DNA from: Minisyncoccota bacterium
Lineage (GTDB): Bacteria > Patescibacteriota > Minisyncoccia > Phycocordibacterales > XYD1-FULL-46-19
Assembly (NCBI GenBank): GCA_018063065.1
Contig: JAGORB010000006.1
Coordinates: forward strand, 1 to 34,362
Reading direction: 5' to 3'
DNA: 34,362 nt
The notes beneath the pieces were generated by a model. It was given only the letters and a program-made list of their open reading frames with translations, had not been told where the DNA came from and ran no database searches. Position 1 is the stretch's first letter. Every line of letters begins with the position of its first letter. Shown piece after piece: positions 29,171 through 34,362 of the stretch. A program made the position numbers and the translations under genes.

Positions 29171-29569
29171 ATGGGTCATGTTGAATCTTGTGTCTCTTGC
29201 GAAACGGAAGCTGGCCTTAAGGAGAGAAAGAAGGCTAAAAAAGCCGCGGTCTTGGCTTACAAAAACGAGGAAGTCGTAAAGCGCCTGAAAAGGGAGCTTG
29301 ACATCCCTCTAATTGAAGCTCAAAAACTTTTTCAAGAGCTCCTGAAGTTTATGTGGAGGTGTGGTACGAGTAGAAAATCGCATCGTCCTCCGTCAAAAAA
29401 GGTCGACGAGGCGTGGCACACCTTCATAATCTTCACCAGGGATTACGCCGACTTTTGCCAAAAGCACTTTGGACATTTTATCCACCATCAGCCGGACCCT
29501 GAAAAAGAGATTAGTAGCAAGAGAAATTCTACTCCTTGTCGTTCTCGTTGTCACAATACAAGTAGATGA
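29171..29569 (+). CDS. WH...RDY...IHHQP protein with a Cys-containing tail, paralogue 2
   Basis: 132 residues, same core as the gene at 27596: helical region (about 28-62), CGT at 64-66, VDEAWHTF with Trp82-His83, RDY at 90-92, FC at 95-96, FG at 100-101, IHHQP at 104-108. The N-terminus has CVSC (Cys7, Cys10), absent in paralogue 1, and the short basic tail has Cys123 and Cys127 (TPCRSRCHNTSR). SD AAGGAG, own strong promoter and a 13-bp terminator. Shared core with divergent ends suggests a common scaffold with different partners. Function unknown. Confidence 0.75.
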   Translation: MGHVESCVSCETEAGLKERKKAKKAAVLAYKNEEVVKRLKRELDIPLIEAQKLFQELLKFMWRCGTSRKSHRPPSKKVDEAWHTFIIFTRDYADFCQKHFGHFIHHQPDPEKEISSKRNSTPCRSRCHNTSR

Positions 29570-29595
29570 GACTATGTAGAACATATTCCCCGCGG

Positions 29596-29632
29596 AGACC
29601 TTTGGCAAAAATTGCTAAGGGTCTTTTTTTTG
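29596..29632 (+). terminator. 13-bp intrinsic terminator overlapping the trpS promoter
   Basis: Arms 29596-29608 and 29612-29624 pair over 13 positions (two G-U), with a loop of three A and then eight T. The 3' arm begins with TTGCTA, the trpS -35 box. Confidence 0.85.
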
Positions 29633-29640
29633 GGTAAGAT
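29612..29640 (+). promoter_or_regulatory. trpS promoter, inside the upstream terminator
   Basis: TTGCTA (29612-29617), 17 bases, TAAGAT (29635-29640); ATG at 29647 is 6 bases further on, so a leaderless transcript is predicted. Confidence 0.65.
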
Positions 29641-29646
29641 AAGCCT

Positions 29647-30594
29647 ATGTCACAGAAGATCCTCCTCTCAGGGGTTAAGCCTACCGGCCGGCCACATATT
29701 GCCAATTACTTTGGCGCCATGAAGCAATTTGTGGATCTCCAGCATGATTACCATGCTCATGTCATGATTGCCGACCTCCACGCCCTCACCACCACTCAAG
29801 ACGCCAAGAAGCTTAAGGAGGACACTCTCGATTTAATTATTGATTACTTAGCCATCGGCCTAGATCCGGAGAAGGTAGTGTTGTTTAAGCAATCCGACGT
29901 GTCAGAACATGCCGAGTTGGCGTGGATCTTTGATTGTATTACCACCGTGCCTTACCTCATGCGCGCTCACGCCTTTAAAGATGCCGAGGCTAAGAGTAAG
30001 GAGGTTAATGCCGGCCTCTTCACTTATCCCATGCTCATGGCCGCCGATATCCTCCTCTACGACGCTGATGTGGTGCCGGTAGGTAAGGATCAGAAGCAAC
30101 ATATTGAATATGCTCGCGACACGGCGGAGAAGTTTAACCGCATTTTTGGCGAGACTTTTAAATTACCCGAACCTTTAATTCTGGAAGAGGTAGAAACAGT
30201 GCCCGGTGTGGATGGTCAGAAGATGAGCAAGAGTTATGGCAACACTATCCCACTCTTTGCCGAGGATGAGGAGATCAAGAAGTTGTGCATGAGCATTATC
30301 ACCGACTCCTCCGGCGAGCGCCCCGAGAATGTTTATAATATTCATAAATTATTTAAATCAGAAGCAGAATTGGATAAATTATATGAAGAGAAGAAGGGTA
30401 AGTATAAAGAACTTAAAGAGGCGCTAATTGAAGATGTAATCGCTTTTATTACTCCCCTTAGAGAGAAGCGTAAAGAAATTGCCCAAGATCCAGAGAGAGT
30501 AATCGAAATTTTACGCAAAGGTGGCGAGCAAGCTAAACAATCTGCTACAATAAAGATGCAAGAAGTCCGGGAGAAAGTGGGAATTGATTTATAA
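29647..30594 (+). CDS. trpS: Tryptophanyl-tRNA synthetase
   Basis: 315 residues, class Ic synthetase of usual length (about 330). Opening SGVKPTGRPHIANYFGAMKQ, in which the HIGH-equivalent is PHIAN; the MIADLHALT block; PVGKDQKQHIEYARD; and KMSKSYGN for the signature loop. The C-terminal helical part is complete. The start has no SD and lies 6 bases after the -10 box. The ABC exporter gene follows after 19 bases. Confidence 0.98.
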   Translation: MSQKILLSGVKPTGRPHIANYFGAMKQFVDLQHDYHAHVMIADLHALTTTQDAKKLKEDTLDLIIDYLAIGLDPEKVVLFKQSDVSEHAELAWIFDCITTVPYLMRAHAFKDAEAKSKEVNAGLFTYPMLMAADILLYDADVVPVGKDQKQHIEYARDTAEKFNRIFGETFKLPEPLILEEVETVPGVDGQKMSKSYGNTIPLFAEDEEIKKLCMSIITDSSGERPENVYNIHKLFKSEAELDKLYEEKKGKYKELKEALIEDVIAFITPLREKRKEIAQDPERVIEILRKGGEQAKQSATIKMQEVREKVGIDL

Positions 30595-30613
30595 GATCAA
30601 AGCCTAAAACTTA

Positions 30614-32398
30614 ATGAAGAAAAAATTAACCAAAGATGACTATTTAAATGGTCTTCGGACCATTTTTTCTTATCTGACTACGCATAAAAAGAGACTCCAA
30701 ATTTTAATTTGGATTTCTTTAGTCTTGTCTGTTTCTAATCCGCTGGTGCCATTTTTAACCGGTAAGTTACTCGACTCAATTATCTCTTCCGCTCAATTTA
30801 ATATTTGGGGTCTAAGCGTACTGGCGGTATATGTTTGGTTAGCAGCGTGGTTAATAACCCAATTTATTACTTATAGTTTAGAGCAATTGCGTAGTACTCA
30901 CACCGGGACTTTAGGCAACACTCTTTACGGAGAATATATCGTGAAGGGTTATAATTATTTGCTTAACTTGCCCCTTAGCTTCCATAAAAAGAAGAAGATC
31001 GGCGCCGTACTCAACAATATTACCCGGAGCGCCAATGTCTTAGAGGATATTGCCAACCGAGTAATCATTAACCTAGCTCCTCAATTTATCAGTATCTTGG
31101 TGGCCGTTTTTATTACTCTTACTATTGAGCCTAAAATTGCCTTGGTAATGTTTATAGGAGTAGCAGTTTATGTAGTGGTCTTAATCCTGACCGTTGATGC
31201 CAGCACCCTGATCCAGCGTAAAATCCAAAAGGGCTGGGTTAAAGCGTGGCGGGGCGGTTACGATAGTATCGACAATGTGGTCGCCGTCAAACAGATGTCT
31301 ACTGAAGAGTACGAGCAGAAGAAGAATTGGCGCAACTTCATCTTCGGCGCCATTAAATACAACATCGAGATGACCATGCTTATGCGCAAGATTGGCTGGT
31401 ATCAAAAATTGATCATCCTCGCTACCCAAACAATCATATTTATTTTAGCCATCAACTTCGTTAGAGGAGGCCAAATGACCATTGGTCAAATTATTACCTT
31501 AACCAGTTACACCGGCATGCTCTTTGCTCCCTTTATTACCCTAGGCGACTACTGGCGGACAATCCAAAACGGTTTTATCTCTCTTAAAGACTCAGAGAAA
31601 ATTTTTAACACCGAGGCCGAGAAATATATCCCCGACGATGAAGTTAAGTTAAAAGATATTGCCGGTCGAGTTACCTTTAAAAATACTTCTTTCTCTTATG
31701 AGGGCAACAATCCCGTCTTATCCAATATAAATTTTGAAGTCCAGCCCGGGGAAGTGGTGGCCCTGGTGGGTAAGTCCGGCGAGGGTAAGAGTACTTTAAT
31801 TGATCTAATCTCGGGTTATCACTTTGCCAAGAAGGGCCGAGTAGAGATTGATGGTGTGGATGTTAAAAGAATTAATTTACACTTCTTACGTCGCAATATA
31901 GGCGTAGTCCCGCAGGAAGTGGTTTTATTTAGCGATACCATCAAGACCAACATTGCTTACGGCAATTTAGCTGCCAGCGATAAGGATATTGCCGCCGCTG
32001 CTCATAAAGCTCATGCCTTAGAATTTATTGAGAAGTTCCCCAAGAAGTGGAAGCAGGTGGTGGGTGAGCGGGGAGTTAAGCTCTCGGTAGGGCAGAAGCA
32101 ACGCGTCGCTATCGCTCGCGCCATTCTACGTAATCCCAAGATTCTCATCCTAGACGAGCCTACTTCAGCCCTGGATGCCGAGAGCGAGAGCTTCATTACC
32201 AAGGCTCTGGAGGAGTTAATGAAGGGTCGCACCACCTTCATTATTGCTCACCGTTTAAGTACTGTCCGCCGGGCCGATAAGATCTTGGTCTTTAAAGACG
32301 GTCAGATTGCCGAGGTGGGCAAGCACGACGAGCTTATCACCCGCGAGAATGGCGTTTACCGCCACCTCTACGAGCTCCAGATTGGTCTCCATCAATAG
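30614..32398 (+). CDS. Second ABC exporter half-transporter, with LSVGQ signature
   Basis: 594 residues. Membrane domain (about 25-330) of type I exporter form, then the ATPase: Walker A GKSGEGKST near 385-393, Q-loop VPQEVVLFS, signature LSVGQKQ near 490 (Val for the usual Gly), Walker B ILILDEPTSALD near 510, switch His in IIAHRLSTV. The LSVGQ change could weaken one site, but active exporters with this change exist, so activity is still likely. It follows trpS and precedes aspS, which has its own promoter. The substrate is unknown. It differs strongly from the exporter at 23347 and is not a recent duplicate. Confidence 0.93.
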   Translation: MKKKLTKDDYLNGLRTIFSYLTTHKKRLQILIWISLVLSVSNPLVPFLTGKLLDSIISSAQFNIWGLSVLAVYVWLAAWLITQFITYSLEQLRSTHTGTLGNTLYGEYIVKGYNYLLNLPLSFHKKKKIGAVLNNITRSANVLEDIANRVIINLAPQFISILVAVFITLTIEPKIALVMFIGVAVYVVVLILTVDASTLIQRKIQKGWVKAWRGGYDSIDNVVAVKQMSTEEYEQKKNWRNFIFGAIKYNIEMTMLMRKIGWYQKLIILATQTIIFILAINFVRGGQMTIGQIITLTSYTGMLFAPFITLGDYWRTIQNGFISLKDSEKIFNTEAEKYIPDDEVKLKDIAGRVTFKNTSFSYEGNNPVLSNINFEVQPGEVVALVGKSGEGKSTLIDLISGYHFAKKGRVEIDGVDVKRINLHFLRRNIGVVPQEVVLFSDTIKTNIAYGNLAASDKDIAAAAHKAHALEFIEKFPKKWKQVVGERGVKLSVGQKQRVAIARAILRNPKILILDEPTSALDAESESFITKALEELMKGRTTFIIAHRLSTVRRADKILVFKDGQIAEVGKHDELITRENGVYRHLYELQIGLHQ

Positions 32399-32410
32399 CT
32401 ATGATAGGAT
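32382..32410 (+). promoter_or_regulatory. aspS promoter
   Basis: TTGGTC (32382-32387), 17 bases, TAGGAT (32405-32410); ATG at 32420 is 9 bases on. Predicted near-leaderless; the -35 box lies in the end of the exporter gene. Confidence 0.6.
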
Positions 32411-32419
32411 AAGCTTTAT

Positions 32420-33808
32420 ATGGAACGGACTTATATTAAGGATTTGGGCGGGAAGACAGGGGAGGAGGTACTTATTAAGTGCTGGGTGGATGTGCGCCGG
32501 GATCAGGGCAAGATGGTCTTCTTCGACTTCCGCGATATGAGCGGCAAGGTGCAGGGTGTGGTTTTACCCAATTATACGGACGCTTTAGAAACCGCTAAAG
32601 AAATTAGGTCTGAATGGGTGCTGGCCGTAACCGGTAAAGTAAACGAGCGCCCGGCTAAAAATGTTAAAGAAGGTGTTTTAAACGGCAACATTGAGCTGGA
32701 GGTTACCGGCATTGAAGTTTTAAATAAATCAGAGACCCCACCCTTCGAGCTCGCTGACACCAGCGGTATTAATGAGGAGGTGCGTCTTAAATATCGCTAC
32801 TTAGATTTACGTTCTGAAAGAATGCAGAAGAATCTCCGCACCCGCCACGCGATAATAAAATATGTTCGCGACTTCTTGGACCAAGAAGGTTTTATTGAGG
32901 TGGAGACTCCCGTCTTAACCAAGTCCACGCCAGAAGGGGCCCGCGATTATGTGGTGCCATCACGCCTCTACCCGGGCAAGTTTTATGCCTTACCGCAATC
33001 GCCTCAACAATACAAGCAACTCCTAATGGTGGCCGGAGTAGAGAAGTACTTCCAAATTGCGCGCTGCTTCCGCGATGAAGATACACGAGGAGACAGACAG
33101 CCCGAGTTTACTCAAATGGACTTGGAAGCGTCATTTGTGGAGCGAGAGGATATTATGGCGCTGAATGAAAAGCTCTTGATTGAGATCGTGGAGAAGTTAT
33201 TCCCCGAGAAGAAGATTCAGCAGAAGCCCTTCCCCCGCATTAGTTATAAAGAGGCGATGAATAAGTATGGTACTGATAGACCAGACATTAGAGAAGACAA
33301 AGAAGATCCCAACTTACTCGCCTTTTGCTGGGTGATTGACTTCCCCTTCTTTGAGAAGACTGACGGGGGCGGTTGGACCTTTACGCATAACCCCTTCTCA
33401 CGCGCCATCCCCGAGCATGAAGAGTGGTTGAGGAATAAAGAAAATTTAAGTGAGATTATTACCTCGCAATACGATATTGTGTTAAATGGTTTAGAGGTAG
33501 GTGGCGGTAGTATCCGCAACCACCAACCAGAATTACTGTCTAAAGTGTTTGAGATTATGGGCTTCAGCGACGAGCGGATTAAAGCCAACTTCGGCCACAT
33601 GCTGGAGGCGCTTGCCTTTGGCGCGCCACCCCACGGCGGTATTGCTTGGGGCTTGGACCGCCTCGTTAACCTCCTCCTCAATGAGCCCAATATCCGCGAG
33701 GTCATCGCCTTTGCTAAAACAGGGGAGGGTAAAGACTTAATGATGGACTCTCCGTCTGAAATTGAAGACAAGCAACTAAAAGAGTTAAAACTAAAATTAG
33801 AGAAATAA
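32420..33808 (+). CDS. aspS: Aspartyl-tRNA synthetase lacking the GAD insertion
   Basis: 462 residues against about 590 for the bacterial type. N-terminal OB-fold anticodon domain (GEEVLIKCWVDVRRDQGKM), class II motif 1, bacterial-type flipping loop and motif 2 (QSPQQYKQLLM, FRDEDTRGDRQPEFTQMD), then directly from YGTDRPDIRED to FCWVIDFPFFE: the roughly 130-residue GAD domain normally placed here is replaced by a few residues. Motif 3 (GIAWGLDRLVNLL) is intact. At the anticodon position where Leu or His help set tRNA discrimination, this protein has Gln (RRDQGK), so whether it also charges tRNA-Asn cannot be told. Confidence 0.96.
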   Translation: MERTYIKDLGGKTGEEVLIKCWVDVRRDQGKMVFFDFRDMSGKVQGVVLPNYTDALETAKEIRSEWVLAVTGKVNERPAKNVKEGVLNGNIELEVTGIEVLNKSETPPFELADTSGINEEVRLKYRYLDLRSERMQKNLRTRHAIIKYVRDFLDQEGFIEVETPVLTKSTPEGARDYVVPSRLYPGKFYALPQSPQQYKQLLMVAGVEKYFQIARCFRDEDTRGDRQPEFTQMDLEASFVEREDIMALNEKLLIEIVEKLFPEKKIQQKPFPRISYKEAMNKYGTDRPDIREDKEDPNLLAFCWVIDFPFFEKTDGGGWTFTHNPFSRAIPEHEEWLRNKENLSEIITSQYDIVLNGLEVGGGSIRNHQPELLSKVFEIMGFSDERIKANFGHMLEALAFGAPPHGGIAWGLDRLVNLLLNEPNIREVIAFAKTGEGKDLMMDSPSEIEDKQLKELKLKLEK

Positions 33809-34243
33809 ATGAAAATACTTTTTGTCTGTCGAGGGAATGTGGGGCGGAGCCAAATGGGAGAGGAGATTTTTAGACAGTTAACCAAGGGTGAGTATGAGAC
33901 CTCTTCAGCTGGGACTTCAGTTTATGATAAAGAGGGAGTAAGTCAGGATGGTAAAAAGCTGGGAGATCTGGTCGCTGCTAACGAAGTGGTTAACTCGCTT
34001 AAAGAGATTGGGGTAGACGCAGGGGATAATGTGCGCACTCAACTTACACCGGAGATGGTGGAGGGAGCTGATAAAATAATTGTCATGGCTGAGCCGGAGA
34101 CCATCCCGGACTATCTTAAAAATTCTGACAAGGTAACTTATTGGGAAGTGGCGGATCCTAAAGGCATGGATCAGCAAGATACTAACAAAATCCGGGACCA
34201 AATCACTGAACTAGTTAAAGGTTTTATTGGTACTATAAGATAA
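33809..34243 (+). CDS. Low-molecular-weight protein-tyrosine phosphatase/arsenate-reductase-fold protein
   Basis: 144 residues. P-loop CRGNVGRS with the CX5R catalytic site (Cys7, Arg13), and the general acid Asp116 in VADPKG. The fold serves both tyrosine phosphatases and arsenate reductases; no extra Cys pair typical of thioredoxin-linked ArsC is present, which favours a phosphatase. It starts right after the aspS stop with no gap and no SD, so it is coupled to aspS. The scpA-like gene begins 2 bases after its stop. Confidence 0.9.
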   Translation: MKILFVCRGNVGRSQMGEEIFRQLTKGEYETSSAGTSVYDKEGVSQDGKKLGDLVAANEVVNSLKEIGVDAGDNVRTQLTPEMVEGADKIIVMAEPETIPDYLKNSDKVTYWEVADPKGMDQQDTNKIRDQITELVKGFIGTIR

Positions 34244-34245
34244 AT

Positions 34246-34362
34246 ATGGACCAGGATTTTAAGGTGAAGGTGGGGGAGTTTGAGGGGCCGTTGGGGGTCT
34301 TGTTGGACTTGATTGAGAAGCGCAAGATGCACATCTCTAATGTGTCACTCGCGGCCGTCACC
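34246..34362 (+). CDS. scpA: Segregation and condensation protein ScpA, 5' end only
   Basis: The first 39 codons of a gene cut by the window edge: MDQDFKVKVGEFEGPLGVLL, followed by DLIEKRKMHISNVSLAAVT. The VGEFEGPLxxLLxLIEK pattern is the ScpA (kleisin) opening; kleisins bridge SMC heads in the chromosome condensation complex. It lies 2 bases after the phosphatase stop and is probably in the same operon. Confidence 0.88.
   Translation, partial: MDQDFKVKVGEFEGPLGVLLDLIEKRKMHISNVSLAAVT

Noticed and set aside
27596-29569. RiPP precursor pair (conserved leader domain, Cys-rich core) with the ABC exporter as transporter
   Set aside because: The shared part contains a rigid Trp/His/Cys pattern more like a folded domain, the tails are long and dissimilar, no maturation enzyme is present, and the exporter lacks a peptidase domain.
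1-34362. Reassigned UGA codon, as in some Patescibacteria lineages
   Set aside because: TGA ends several genes exactly before terminators or coupled starts (2487, 10464, 11330), and conserved Gly and Trp positions are filled by GGN and TGG.

Overview
The window reads as a dense stretch of a Candidate Phyla Radiation (Patescibacteria, probably Parcubacteria-like) genome. Evidence is indirect: housekeeping genes of that style (YchF, a standalone VirB4-N-like membrane protein, a baseplate-J-like surface protein), trimmed proteins (AlaRS without its C-terminal domain, AspRS without the GAD insertion, a 114-residue uL13), almost no space between core genes, and many start codons without a Shine-Dalgarno (SD) sequence. 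TGA is read as stop in several small genes, so the code looks standard. I saw no tRNA, rRNA, CRISPR array, insertion sequence or integrase.

Layout. 1-1.9 kb: small helical protein, ychF, membrane protein. 1.9-3.06 kb: accessory patch of three short genes with two near-identical divergent promoter regions. 3.1-10.3 kb: leuS, a sigma-region-4/HARE-HTH protein, VirB4-N-like protein, mltG, DnaQ-like exonuclease, mnmA. 10.3-11.55 kb: second accessory patch (Zn-ribbon protein, Arg/Trp-rich mini-ORF, basic protein, two overlapping 56-58 residue ORFs). 11.6-15.6 kb: alaS and a two-gene surface module. 15.6-23.1 kb: infA-rpmJ-rpsM-rpsK-rpsD-rpoA-rplQ-rplM-rpsI running on into grpE-dnaK-dnaJ. 23.1-29.6 kb: main accessory region (ABC exporter with a possible leader RNA, alarmone-hydrolase-like HD protein, a structured small RNA, several unknown genes, a methyltransferase, and a pair of WH...IHHQP paralogues). 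29.6 kb to the end: trpS, second ABC exporter, aspS, low-molecular-weight phosphatase and the 5' end of scpA.

Two styles of gene start stand out. Core genes mostly begin 6-9 bases after a -10 box (predicted leaderless mRNAs) or, inside operons, right after an A/T-rich stretch without an SD. The accessory genes have their own promoters, 20-50 base leaders with strong SDs, and usually their own terminators; in several the SD lies in, or is masked by, a small hairpin next to the start codon.

The most interesting locus is 25.86-26.10 kb. A gene for a small HD-domain (p)ppGpp-hydrolase-like protein and a predicted ~135-base structured RNA are transcribed divergently across a shared pair of inverted repeats. 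The RNA has, in a predicted single-stranded part, ten bases identical to the anti-SD tail of 16S rRNA (GATCACCTCC). My hypothesis, not shown by sequence alone, is that this RNA acts on the SD-led accessory mRNAs while sparing the leaderless or SD-less core mRNAs.
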